Shown here: positions 31,576-45,000 of the stretch, piece by piece
Layout: every line of letters starts with the position of its first letter
Numbering within the stretch: position 1 is the first letter of the stretch
Made by a program: the position numbers and the translations under genes
DNA from: Babylonia areolata
Lineage: Eukaryota > Mollusca > Gastropoda > Neogastropoda > Buccinidae
Direction: 5' to 3'
DNA: 64,000 nt
Assembly (NCBI RefSeq): GCF_041734735.1
Contig: NC_134891.1
Span: forward strand, 11,586,569 to 11,650,568
The notes under the pieces: generated by a model
Told to the model about the DNA's origin: nothing
Seen by the model: only the letters and a program-made list of their open reading frames with translations
The model's database searches: none

Positions 31576-33100
31576 GCGTTAACTGTGATCAACAATGTTC
31601 TCATATATTGAGTTTGTCGTGTCAGGCTGCTCATGGTTGTCAGAATTTAGTTTTCAGACACAGATGGGGCGCATACAGCCTATTAGACGCATGGGTCAGA
31701 TTATAGGCAGGAAATTTCATTACATTTTCATAAAAAAAATTTTTTTAAAGATTTTAATTATGCACACTGCACGTGGTCCACCACTGGCCTGATGCTGAAG
31801 ACACTAAATGGCTGTTTGAGGCACATATGTATCTATGAACAACTTGATGTCTTTGAAATATGTTTCAGCCGAAAATGTTATGTTTATCAATGGTTTATAA
31901 ACGATTGTTGTGTTTATTCATCGTAAAAAAATGGAAGTGCATGTGCAAGAAAACACTTGTTTATGAATGGTGCTCATTCCATACGTCACACTCACTGGTG
32001 TTTGCAGGAAATTCAGCACCATTTCACATTGCCCCATGGAGAAGACAGCAACGGTTCCCAAGTTGTCCTTAACATTTTGTGAACCATGTAAAAACAAGCA
32101 GCTGGTTGTCCTTTGCATTTTGTGAACCATGTAAAAACAAGCTGCTGGTTCTGTGTTTTAAGTCTGTAGCTTCCATGTTCACCTTTCCACTGGTATTCGT
32201 GTGTACTGGTATTCGTGTGTACTGTTGTGTCCAACATCCACCATTTAGGATCAGAACACCAAGAGTGTATGTTTTTGTTTCCAAAAATATAATTCTATTT
32301 CTGATTTTATTCCGTGAAATGATAGTCTAAAAATCAGTGGAAATAATCTCTGACGAGTCAAACATGGTTTCAACGATTCACAATTTGACCTCAAGTCAAG
32401 ATCACTATCTTCAGAAAGGATCCATGTTTTGTCAAGATCACAATCTGTGAGAAATGATCGATCACAATCTGTGAGAATGATCGATCATTTCTTGGCTCAC
32501 AAGTCGTCACTTTTAAAAAAAAAAATTTAAATTTTTTTTTATTCATGCTTTCTCTTCACCAACTCTGATGGAAGTTGACATACAAATGCAACACAGTTTC
32601 TGGAAGGACTTCAGCCAAAGCCCATTCCCTTTTTGCTCAAAAGTGAAGTCTCTATCACTGTCTCATAAGTCCCACAGTTCCAAGAACCCTCATACTAACA
32701 GTATATGAAATATAACTTTCATTCAAGTTGTGTTACTCTGTGCCCAGTTAAATAGTAAATGTCTGTAATGCATCCTCGATCATCAAGTTATTGTGCACAC
32801 AAGAAATGGAAAAATGCTGTCCATTGCGGGCAGTAAAGTCAATCTATAGAACAAGTGCTTTTATTCATTACCCACCAGTCACCTCTCAACCAAATCATGT
32901 TATATTTCTTGAAAAAAAAAAAAAAAGGTCACATCATGACACACACTTTTATGTGTGAGGTACACTTAGACACAAGCACATATGTGTTCTGTATTTTTGT
33001 GTGTGTATTATTTGTTCATGTGAAATTCACAACCGCCCATAAAAAACTAAAATAAACTTGTTTCATATCCAAACAATAAAAGATATCACACACATCTAGG
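31576..33100. other. intergenic DNA between convergent genes
   Basis: No gene is visible. There is a two-copy ~48-bp duplication at 32065-32155 (ATTTTGTGAACCATGTAAAA). A + strand AATAAA pair lies at about 33050-33080 (AAAATAAACTTG and ACAATAAAAGATATC), a candidate poly-A region for a + strand transcript. Confidence 0.4.
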
Positions 33101-36100
33101 TTGTTTTGGAAAGGCCATTTCTTTAATATTTTTGTTCACAAATGTTCAAGGAAACATCCATAACATAGTATAATTACGATAACAAAATCTGAATTCCACT
33201 CTGTTGCAGCATGGTAAAAACACTGAACCCACTCTCAGCTTGCTTACTGAGCATGTTTTACAAGTTGAAAATGAACGGTTCCACTGAAAATGATCCTGAA
33301 ATTTACATGTTTTCTGTACAAACCAAGTAGCAGAACATCCATATTTATACCAAACACAGTAACAATTACTTACAAATTATGTTCGAATTAAAGTCGTCTT
33401 ATCAGAGTCAACAGTTCTGAGGACTGAATTATTTTCATACTTTGAAAATTTTATATCAATGTACACCTGTGCTTTTTTTTGTACCTGCACTTTCAACAGA
33501 TGCTCCATTTTATTTTTTTAAATATTTTTTTAAAGAATGCATGCAGCAAACCGAAGTCCAAAGTGATGAGTTAACACAAATTCAACACTTCCTTGTTAAC
33601 AGTACTGTCTATAGGATTTGATCAATGACAATTAGTTGGAACTAATTTATCGCTTCCTTGTCAACAGTCCAACTTTTGGGGGGAATAAATGACATACAAT
33701 CTTAATACAGTGTGCAGAGCAAAAGACAGGCAATGGGTGATGTTTTTTATCCTCTCTGGCAGTGATAGAAACAACACTCTACTTTGGGAACAGTATGATA
33801 ATTACCAGAAAGCAACACACACACACACAAGTACCTGTGTGCTTGTTCTGGCATCAGATCACTGGAAAACATAGTGCCTACCAGACTGGACAGTGATTTG
33901 AATTGAAGTCCAGCGGAGACAACACACACATACAGCCCAAGAAGAGTACACAACATTTAAAACTGAATTCATGTGTCAATGAAGGAAGATGGATGATGGA
34001 CACTCAGAAAAGGTGCCAACACCCACACCATAACTGCTTTCTCTCAATGTACACTTTTCAGAGACCAAAATTCTGACAGCTGAAAGGAAAGGGGAGGAGA
34101 CAAACTGGTTTGAGACAGATGATCAGTTGTTTTTTTTCCCTTCCAGATTTCGTAGTGGATTGGTCAGTATGACATGGATTTACACTACACTTACAAATTA
34201 TTGTAATGGGACAAAATCTTTCTCTAGTGGTCAGGTCTGTGTTGATAACATTTCCTTTGCTAGGGTCAGAGTTGACATTCCTGTGTGTAATTAAAAAAAA
34301 AAAAGAAGTAAAATTAATCTCCAAGTTAGCATAAATGGAATCTACAGACTAACAACTACCAATAAAAGTAAAATCATTCTCCTTGTTAGCATAAATGGAA
34401 TGTATAGACTAATAATGACCCCATTTGGCTTACACCAAAATTATACTGTTTCCCAAACGTTTTTCTCTTAACATTCTGCAGTTTTTTTTTGGGGGAAAAT
34501 GATTAAATCTGAACCTTGCTCACTGGAGGTATTTTGCTTGTGTGTGACTTCAAAAGCAATGAAATTACTGATGGTTTTAACCTGTTGTGGATAAGATCTA
34601 CACAATCCATCTTCTGGTTAGTACCATGGCTCGTTCTGGTACAGTCATCATCTCTCTCCTACATTCTTCGTCTGATGGGTTTATTAACATTTCCACATAT
34701 CAACTACCTTATTGAGTGTTACTCTGATAAACTTAACAATACAAACTGTTAAAAACTAGAATTATACCTGCAGGATTTCAGCACAACGTAACCACAAAAT
34801 GCTGAAAGAGGGAAGAGAAGAGAGAAAGGATATTTATCAGAGTTGTGCAACATGCTAATTGTGATTGACAAAGGACATTTCATATGATCCAGTATCGACA
34901 CACAAGTATTCTCTTCATACACACAGCATCATTCCCTTCACCATGGGCGACACAGAACTAACAAATTAAACTCACCAGAACTCCCAGACAATGGAGAAAC
35001 AATACATACCCACTCCCAGACAATGAAGAAACAATACATACCCACCAATCACAAAACAAAGAACCTGCCATTAAACAAAGCCATCAGCAATGCTGGACTA
35101 ACTAGTGTACACGCTGAACAGCTATGAAAACCTGCACAATACTGCCCTCTCTTACACGGACTCAGCCTCTCTGACAGGCCAAGTGATGAACGGAAACTTG
35201 CACATGGTTCTGAAGCTCTGCATTTTGTCAGTGCCGGTCATGACAAATGTACAGTGTATATTTTATCTCACACACTCACAATAACTGGGCGAATCCACAC
35301 AGACCAACACAACTTCATCAAGCAGCACTGGGACACATTTTCACTGTGAAAGTCAGTTATCAAACTGAAATATGTCTAAACATTATAACTGTACAGATTT
35401 CCATCTAAAACAACAAAAGGACCTCCATACCAATCTGCAAAATAGTCCGTTAAGTCTACACTGATGCCCACACACCAACTGCAAGCAATGTACAGGAGAA
35501 TCTCTGCCAACACATATCTCCGCACAATGACTGCCAGTTGACAATGAATATGGATTACTCTCAGTGTTCTTTTCTGTTGTTCTCACCAAGATTTTCATAA
35601 AACCAGTGGATACGAAGTCCTGTTCAACTGTTTCTTCAATCTGCCTTCTTTGGGGTGAGGGTGGGGATTGTTTTAAATAAAGACTGACAAAAAAAGACAG
35701 ATGACGATGGATGTTGTCTGCACCAAGCTGGCCGTATGGGGCATCCTTAAGGGTTTTGATATATGTCAGAGACTGATTCATGAATGGAAAATTTACTCTT
35801 CAATTGCTCCTGCATAAAGTGAGCTCCAGTCTCCATGATTCTGACCATGTACCTCTAACTGAATACAGGTGTTACTGAAATCTGAATGCCATTTGCAAAA
35901 ACAACTTTGCAATGCAGAGTCAATACTGATGAATAATCAAAAGAGACCTCTCTGCAGACACCCATTTATTTCAGACTGAACAATACCTATCTGATTGTGA
36001 CAACACTATATTACACAATTCATTTGATATCTCCTGACTTCAGTTCAAGCCTATCTAGTGTCACATAATCACACTCTTTCTGATTTTCTAACATCTCCAT

Positions 36101-38708
36101 TTCAAACTAAATATTTCAACACTTTGCCTAAAATACCCATCACTAAATTTCTGGGCATGGTCAAGGTCACTGTACATGGTCCTCAAAAAGACTAGCAGTG
36201 AAACTCAAATCTTTCCAAATCTGCATTTACACACACAATGCCTCTGTACCCACTGTTGATGTAAAGCCCGGTCGCCCTGTTTACACAGAATCACACACAG
36301 ACATCTTTACACAGTGAGTGTTAACCAACAAGAGATCACTACATCACAATAAGCCAAGAACACATGTTGCCAACATCATCAACAAAAAAGCAACAATGTG
36401 TAAAATACAGGTTCATGAAACAAGCTCAGTGACAGAGTTTGATTCCTTCCCAACAACACAGAACCTACAATGTGCAAAAAAAGCAAAAGAAAAAAAAAGA
36501 AAGAAAGAAAATAAAGAAAACAAATCGATGAGAGATCTGAAATTTTCAATGACCTGTACACACAACTGACGGCATGAACATCTTTCCCAACAACACTGCA
36601 TCAACAAAAATGGGCTGAAATATAAATAGTAGAAAAGAATTATGTGTACAACTCCCTTGAACAACAAGCTGGCAAAAGTGTCATAAAAACTATTAATCCT
36701 TGGCCCTGGTCAGACCATACAACACTGCACTTGACATCTTACTGACAAACGCCAAACAGCTTATCACCTGAACCCTTTGACAGAAAACGTGAACACCAAG
36801 AACGCGACAACTCAGTTTTGTCCAATACCAATACCATACGCAGAAACAAAGAAGACTGTGCTTCTGTCAAATCTCCACAATACTCAATGCTGCCTGGATG
36901 TCACATTTAACAGATAATGTACACATCTGGAGAGGGCTGACTATGCAAAATGAGAAAAAGTAAACATAAGAGCACCATGTAGACACTGAAGATACATGAA
37001 CAGAATACAGACTGCTGTTTATGACAACAACAAAAACGGAAGCGAACATGTTATATTTCCTGCATCCCTTCCATGTAATTTGACACTGTACTGAATAACT
37101 CTGTTCACAATCCTTATCTACAGTTTCAATGAACATCTGTACCTTGTAAAACCAGCAATAACTGATGTATCTTCTTTAAGAGGCAAATAACATGAATCAA
37201 ACTAACAAATCTCATGGTAAAATTGCACATGTCAAATGCAGAATGTATGACTATCAACATACATATCTTTGTTTTAATTCATTCACTTGGACAAAAATGG
37301 CATGAACAGAAAACTTTCTCAAAACAACTGGCATTAAAATAACAAAAATGAAAAGTCACTAAAGCATACCACCTGCAGACCTGCAACTACAACAGTTTGT
37401 GTGTAGCATGCTGCAATGAGCTTCAAACTGCTACATTCGCGATAAAAACACTATGCTGAAGTAGCAAAAATCAAGCTGAGTTTCTTTTCTCTTTGATAAA
37501 ATATTATCCCTTTGATAAAATCAATCGATACTGTGAGCAAATTGAACTCTCACAAAAGGGAAGAAGGTGGCCAGTAACTTGGCCTATCACATATGTGATG
37601 ATGTACTTTCAACCAATAGAAGTTTCCATTCTACAGCTGTAATTGGCCTGAGCCAAACAGAGCTCAGACAGGAATTTTTTTTCCTAAAATTACGTTTATC
37701 TAACATACTTACCGTGACCTACCAGTGCAGACTCCAGCAGGGAATCCGATTCCTGTCCTGTGCAAACTACTACCTGCCTATGCGGAGAAAATGAAAGTAG
37801 CTATGGCCGATAACCTCCCGGAAGTAGGTTACCTCCCCTCTGTATCCCTGACAAGCTTTCTCTTTTTCCGGCAGCCATCTTGACTCCTGATCCTGTGCTC
37901 TTTATACGGCTAAGTTTTTTCTCCACATCCATTCCAGAGAATTAAACTGTTCCCTCCTCATTTTCCTCTGAGTTCACTTCCCTCCAGTACTGCATCTTGT
38001 CTTGAAGAAAATGTGCACAAAAAGAACGTCACAAGCTGAGAGGGGAAGAATGCAGCAATGCCTCTATTTCCTTACCTCACAATGCCAGTGGGCCTATAAT
38101 TGAGTTTTGGTGCTGAGACTGTCAGACTATGGGTTGCTGCGATCAAATCATGAAAATACTTCTTTCAAGTCTACTTAGAGGTTAGCAGGTCTGCACTTAT
38201 CTCTTTTTTTTCTTCTTCTTCATCTAAGGCTGATATTCTGAAAGGAACAAGGTTTGTGTGTGTCTGATCAAAGATGAGCAATACTGGTGAAGGAGTCCAC
38301 AGCACTGGATCACAAGTTAATCACCGAACAGTTTGAATGAATACAAGATGAGCTGGTACAATAAACTGCACGTGATTAACAACTCAGCTTCACCTGTGCA
38401 GTCTAGAAACAGGCTTTTGGAGAAATGTTAAATTGGTTTTTGTTGTTTTTGGAACCTAAAAATGAAGAAAGTAAGAATAAAGAAAGCAAACATTCCCGAA
38501 ACATCTGAACAGCTTACACTCTGTACAATACAGTTCCACTTTCAAACAGAAATACATGTCCTCATCTTTCACACTCAAATAAATAAATGGGCACATTAAA
38601 CACGCACGTGGGAGCAAAGTCTTCAACAGCATGTTGCCCTGAAGAACCACCCCCAGGTGAACACACAGTCCCGACAGTGCCACCTTGTGGTGGAGAGTGA
38701 CACCAGAA
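33101..38708 (-). other. non-coding stretch downstream of RAD21, possible long 3' UTR
   Basis: 5.6 kb with no convincing coding exon and few repeats, lying directly after the RAD21 stop. The scarcity of transposons and minisatellites contrasts with the rest of the window and would suit a long 3' UTR, but no single poly-A site can be chosen. It holds short local duplications (34300-34425, 34975-35045). Confidence 0.35.
37680..37960. other. unexplained GC-rich block with TISU/YY1-like motif
   Basis: A GC-rich island in AT-rich DNA. On the - strand it contains CAAGATGGCTGCCGG (ATG at 37878-37876), a close match to TISU/YY1 start elements, followed by 15 codons and a possible donor GGAG/GTAACC. 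It also has CTTCCGGGAGG, an ETS-like core. No downstream exon was found. It might be a minor promoter, a retained regulatory element or a dispersed repeat. Confidence 0.3.
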
Positions 38709-39002
38709 CTAACAGTCACGACCAAAGTCTGGCCCTTCCGTTATAAGAATGTCCCCGAACGGTTCTTGCTGCTCCACCCCAACCACCTGGTGTTTCTTGA
38801 GCACCAGCAAGGTGTAGAAGCGCGAGGTCACCTGTTTGCGGTTCAGGTTCCGTGTCATGTCTTTGAAGGACAGCTGCTCGTTGAAGGTGAAGGCCGACTT
38901 GAGGACGTACTGCATCTGCTGAGTACGTTTGCTGACTCGCTTCTCGTCCTGTTCCTCGTTCTCCGGCATTGCGTCCAGGTGGTCTTCCAGATCTTCAAAC
39001 GT
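38709..39002 (-). CDS. RAD21: RAD21 exon 12 (C-terminal winged helix)
   Basis: 97 codons plus TAG, after TTGCAG. It encodes [35 protein letters not shown] and [14 protein letters not shown], the SMC1-binding winged-helix domain, close to the usual family C-terminus. Confidence 0.97.
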   Translation of the reverse strand, partial: TFEDLEDHLDAMPENEEQDEKRVSKRTQQMQYVLKSAFTFNEQLSFKDMTRNLNRKQVTSRFYTLLVLKKHQVVGVEQQEPFGDILITEGPDFGRDC

Positions 39003-42000
39003 CTGCAACACACGGTTATGGAGTCCTTCACTTTCAATTTCCCAAAAAAGACATCGATCCGTTAGAGCAAATCCATAAACGCTGCACCACATCAACTAGG
39101 AAGAAGTCTGACCGGAAGCATGAGCCAACATGCTAAACCAGACCTCGAGTGCATGCATATATATGTGTTCCTATAAGAATGGATTTCTTCTACAGAATTT
39201 TGCCAGAGGACAACAATTATGATGCCATGGGTTCTTTTTCAGTGCGCCAAGTGCATGCTGCAGAAGGGACCTTAGTTTATTGTCTCATCTCAATGACTAG
39301 CTGGGATTTTTCTAAAAATGATAAATGTGTAACTGTTTCATTTACTTATTTTTTTACGAGGCAACAATGTAATTTCTCACATGAGACAGTTAAGTACACT
39401 TCACTAGTCTTGTTACTTTTTCCTCAAGATATTTCTCTGAGTGAAATATGCGGACTTACTTTTTCTCACAACAAATTTCTCTGAGTGAAATAGGGTCTGC
39501 TTTCCCTGGGAAAAGTGTGTTGCTTGAAGAGAACACAGACAGTAGGACACCACTACACATAAAGAATAGTAGAATGAAGACAGCAACAGACAGTACGACA
39601 CCACTGCACATAAAGGATAGTAGAATGAAGACAGCAACACAGACACTATGACACCATTACACATAAAGGATAGAATGAAGACAGCAACACAGACACTATG
39701 ACACTGTGCACATGACGGATAGTAGAATGAAGACAGCAACACGGACACTATGACACCATTACACATAAAGGATAGAATGAAGACAGCAACACAGACAGTA
39801 GGACACCATTACACATGAAGGATAGTAGAATGAAGAGAACACAGACACTATGACACCATTACACATGAAGGATAGTAGAATGAAGAGAACACAGACACTA
39901 TGACACCACTACACATGAAGGGTAGTAGAATGAAGACAGCAACACAGACACTATGACACTGTGCACATAAAGGATAGTAGAATGAAGACAGCAACACGGA
40001 CACTATGACACCATTACACATGAAGGATAGTAGAATGAAGACAGCAACAGACACTATGACACTGTGCACATAAAGGATAGTAGAATGAAGACAGCAACAC
40101 GGACACTATGACACCATTACACATGAAGGATAGTAGAATGAAGACAGCAACACAGACACTATGACACTGTGCACATAAAGGATAGTAGAATGAAGACAGC
40201 AACACGGACACTATGACACCATTACACATGAAGGATAGTAGAATGAAGACAGCAACACAGACACTATGACACCGTGCACATAAAGGATAGTAGAATGAAG
40301 ACAGCAACACAGACACTATGACACCATTACACATGAAGGATAGTAGAATGAAGACAGCAACACAGACACTATGACACCGTGCACATAAAGGATAGTAGAA
40401 TGAAGACAGCAACACAGACACTATGACACCACTACACATGAAGGATAGCAGAATGAAGAGAACAACACAGACACTATGACACCACTACACATGAAGGATA
40501 GCAGAATGAAGAGAACAACACAGACACTATGACACCACTACACATGAAGGATAGATAAGACAGAACAGAGCAAGGCACTCACTGGTGGCATGGGAGGTCC
40601 AACAGACGCAGGGGCATTGGAGGGAGGAGGCACAGAGAAGGGAGCAACAGACGGCGGCCCCTCCAGGTCCAAGTTGGGACCAATGGTCGGTTCTATGGTG
40701 GTGGGGTCTGTGGGGTTGTCCACAATCCCGTCCGGGATCTGAGCAAAGGTGTCCTGTGGGGCCGGGACAGGCTCCGGCTCCAGATGAGCTATAGGCTCCG
40801 GTTGTACTGAGCGCCGCGGGGATTTGGGAGGGAAGGATTTGTCTGGCAGAGAACGTTCACTACGTCTTGTGGCCCGACTGACGTTGGCGGAAGTGTCGGC
40901 AGCATCGGATGGCTCCTCCACAATTGTGCTCATTTCAGACTGCCGTGAAACGTCCACTGAAAATGACACAAAATGAACAACATCAAGTGTTAGTGAAAAT
41001 AAAATCCCCAGGTTCACTGACTATCCAATTAACTCACTTTTTGAACATTCTGTGCTGTGTGCCCAGTAAGATGAGAATGCATACAATTATCAGCATACAT
41101 CCTACAGTATTTAAAACTGCCAAGAACCATTTAAATTATCTGCATAATTTACAGTATACAAAACTGCCAACAATATCTGTTCATAACTTTTAATCATAAG
41201 CTCACTGGAATAAAAACAAGAAACTGGAGTCCGTCAGCCTAACCATTATGTGTGCAATGTTTCAAACTGGGCAGAGCCTGGTCAACACAAATTCTTCTCA
41301 GTTTTAGCTTTGGCTGAAAGACCGTGTCGGCTAAGATACACCTGTTTCAATGCAGCAACATAACTAAAATGGAGAAAAAACAAAACAAAACAAAAACAAG
41401 TGAATCAAGAATCAAGCGGTCACCTGTTTTGTCTTCCTGCCTCATGACTTCTGGCTGCGGTGGTGGTTGTGAGGGTGGTGGTGGTGGTTGTGAGGGTGGT
41501 GGTGGTTGTGAGGGTGGTGGTGGTGGTTGTGAGGGTGGTGGGGCAGCCAGGTCGGCCAGCTGTGGTAACTGTGCATCTTCTGCCTCCAGGTCATCCTTCA
41601 CTTGCTTGGTCAGCAGGCCCTTACTGAAAAACTGCCCACACACCAACACCCAATGCTGTAGATGCATCATCGTCAACACACACACACACACCACTGTCAA
41701 TGCACACATCCTGCCACCCTTCACTTTGGTCATCAGAACCTTTCTGAAAAACTGTCCACATACCAATACACACCACTATAAACGCACAACCTGTACACCA
41801 ACACACAATACTGTCAATGTACAAGCTGCCAGCCTTCACTCAAAGATAACGCAGGGAAGGGAAATGAAGCAGGTAAGACAAGGAAGGCCAGCAACAGACA
41901 CTTCAACCACAGCTGGTCTCTCCACCTCAATGGAAGAATGTACACCTGTGCAGGATGAAATCAACACACAACACGTAAAAATGGTGAGCAAGGAAGTCTG

Positions 42001-45000
42001 AAGATGTCATTTATTAGTGGAATCTTTTAAACATCCAGTATCACAGGGATGAACAATTTCTTATGAAAAACTAAAACAAAATGTTGTTGTTTTTTTTTAT
42101 ATGTAAGTTTTTTTCCTTTTTATATTGACAATGCTTTTCTGTCTACATCAAAATCTAATTTTCAGCTTTTTCACTTGCTCTATATCTAGTTATCATTAGA
42201 TATATAATCAACTCACAAGAGCATAACTATTTTCTTTTTCCTTTGTTCTAAAAGAATCATCCCCCTCTTTCTAAAAAACAAACAAACCCACATACATAGT
42301 GACAAGAACAAAAGAAACATCATTCCTGTGCTACGACAGTAAAAAGCATCAGTCCCAGGTAAATCGTTCACATTAGAAATACTCAGAGAAATACCATAAC
42401 ATACTGGTGGCACATGAAAAACTGAGATGCAACAACAAAGTGAAGGCTTTCTTCATGATAATCAACACACGCTCGCACATGCAAGTCACTACCGGAAACG
42501 TTGCAACAATTCCCACCTTGCCAGTGCTCTTGGATACGATGGGTCGCCCTGGCAGAGCGAACAGTTTCTCCACCCCTCCGGTCTCTTTCCAGTGCATCAA
42601 CTTCTTGGTGGGTGGTGCCAGATCCAGTGTTGTGACAATGTCAGAGGTGTCAGACAGCTGCAGTTTCATCGTTTCGCTGGGGATGCCTTTCTGCTCATCC
42701 ACGATCAGCTTGCGTTTTCTTTTGCCTTTCTTTTCTGTTCCTCCTGGTACAGACGTACATGTATGACAGTCAGTCACCGTACATGAATTTCTATTGGTGA
42801 GATAATAAATCACTCTGTTTTCTATATGTATTCTGCAAGGCGTATGAGTCATTTGTGTTCGACTATGACCATCAGAACAGCAGAGGAGGCAACTGCTGTC
42901 CCAACTAACTGGGCTAAAATTTGATTATAGTGGAGAGTGTCTTGCCAGAGTAGCATCCCTACTCTCTTGGTCAAGTGGGCTGTAAGACAGTGAGTGTTAG
43001 GATGACCCCAAAGGTCAACTAGACTCCAAGGCTGCAGCGCCGAGAGTAAAATCTTGCCTCCCAGTTCGAGTCTTAGTCCTTCACAAAAGACTAAGCTGTA
43101 AATGAATTCCTAATTTGAGAGTCATGGTCCATTAAAAATCTAAGCTGTAAATGATTTCTCATTGCAGAGGAGAAAGCATTGATCATATAGCTCTCACTCT
43201 GCTGTTGGCCCAGCTGTAAGTTCATGTCAGATTTGATATAAGCCAAGTTTTCTGTCAAGGACATCATAATATACATGTACAGATAAGATCAAATCATGTT
43301 ACAAATTAACATGCAGTTACTTTCCTCCTAATTGACAACTGGATGATGTCATCTTATAGTTTATATATATATATTCAATATGCATGAATAGATACAAATC
43401 AGAAAATGAACACCTGGTTCCTTTTTCTTAAAGAAATTGTCTGAATAAAATACCTGCTGACTGTTTCAGCACGGAATACTATTCAAAATCTGAAATGCTA
43501 TTTAATATGCATGATTAGATACAAATCAGAAAATGAACACCTGGTTCCTTTTTCTGAAAGAAATTGTCTGAATAAAATACCTGCTGACTATTTCAGCACC
43601 AAATACTATTTAAAATCTGAAACGCTATTTAATGGAGAGGAGATAATTATGGTCTTCAGCAATCAACATCCGTACCAACAGGTATGAGATCTCACTCAAA
43701 ACTAGATTCCCTTCTTTCTGGGTCAGTTCACTGTGTTAACTACTTTATACTGTACATAAATGGGGGCAAGGTTTGGCCAGGCTGTGCAGCACCATGTGCC
43801 ACTAAAATTCCAGGGACACTTCACCTGCTAACCATGCTAAACGTAACATGGGAGTAGATGGAAGGGGGACGGGGAGGTGTGTGTGTGGGGGGGAGGGTGG
43901 GAGGGCAGGGGGGGGGAGGGGCTGTGGAGGGGAGGAGGTTAGGAAGAAGAAGGAGAAAGGGTAGGGTAGGTTAACACCACCAACAAAAAAATAAATTCAC
44001 ACACACACAAAAATTCAAAACAGGTTAACACCAACAACAAAAATCTATTAAAAAAAAAAAAAAAAAATTAATAATGGATACTTGTTGAGCACCTTCCTCT
44101 CTGAAAGGGAGCTGAAAGCGCTTTTCAATAAACATTAAACACATACACAAACACAATAACTTACAAAAAAACAATGATCTGTCGCACAAAAGCATAAAAC
44201 AGATTCAAAGACTACACCTATTACATTTCTTACAAACACACACACACACACACAGTCTTCATACATTTAAGAAATAGTTTTCTCTGCAGGCGGAGGTGAA
44301 TGGTAGCAGCGAACAAACAAACAAGAAAGTATTGCTATGTCTTTACCAGGAACGGCAGTGACGTCCAAGGGCTCCAGGGCAAAGGCCTCCTCCTCATTGT
44401 GCACCAGAGTGGTCTGCTCAACCCCCGATATGGTGGAAGCGCTGGCCGTCTGCAGAGGGGCTGTCTCCTCTGCCTCGCTGGCAGCTTCTGCTGGGACTTC
44501 CTTCTCCTCTTCTGCCCAGTCAGTTATGCAGATTTTTCATCGGAAATTTTTAAAAACAACAACAACAAAGTTTCAAACCATACAGTAAGAAAAAAACCAG
44601 AAAGGAAGAGAAAATGAAGAACTATCCACCAACACACAGTCATCATACAAAGAAAAAACCAAAAGAAAAAAAACAACAACAAAAACAAACACACACTCTG
44701 AAAATGAAATATTGTTAAAGGGCTTACTTTCAGTTTTCTTGTTTACTCTCTGTGTGTGTGCGCGCGTGTGTGTGTTGTGTGTGTGTGTGTGTTGTGTGTG
44801 TGTATGTGTGTGCGTGTGTGAGTGTGTGCGATAACTACATGCATTTCTAGAACAAACACATACACTCTGAAAACGAAATACTGAGAAAGGGTTTACTTTG
44901 ATTTTTCTCTTTACTCCCTGTGTGTGAGTGTGTGTGTGTGTGTGCGCGTGCACATGTATGGTAGCTATGTGCATTTCTAGAACAAACAACCAAAAACACT

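Noticed and set aside
35383-35781. 132-codon - strand open frame
   Set aside because: No recognised domain, no splice partner, Cys/Ser-rich random-looking composition; probably chance in the RAD21 3' flank.
37695-37720. U1 snRNA gene, suggested by an ATACTTACC start
   Set aside because: Similarity to U1 ends after nine to ten bases; no other U1 feature is present.
39530-40556. CRISPR-like repeat array
   Set aside because: Repeats are contiguous with no unique spacers, in a eukaryotic intron; this is a minisatellite. The same applies at 27385-28015.
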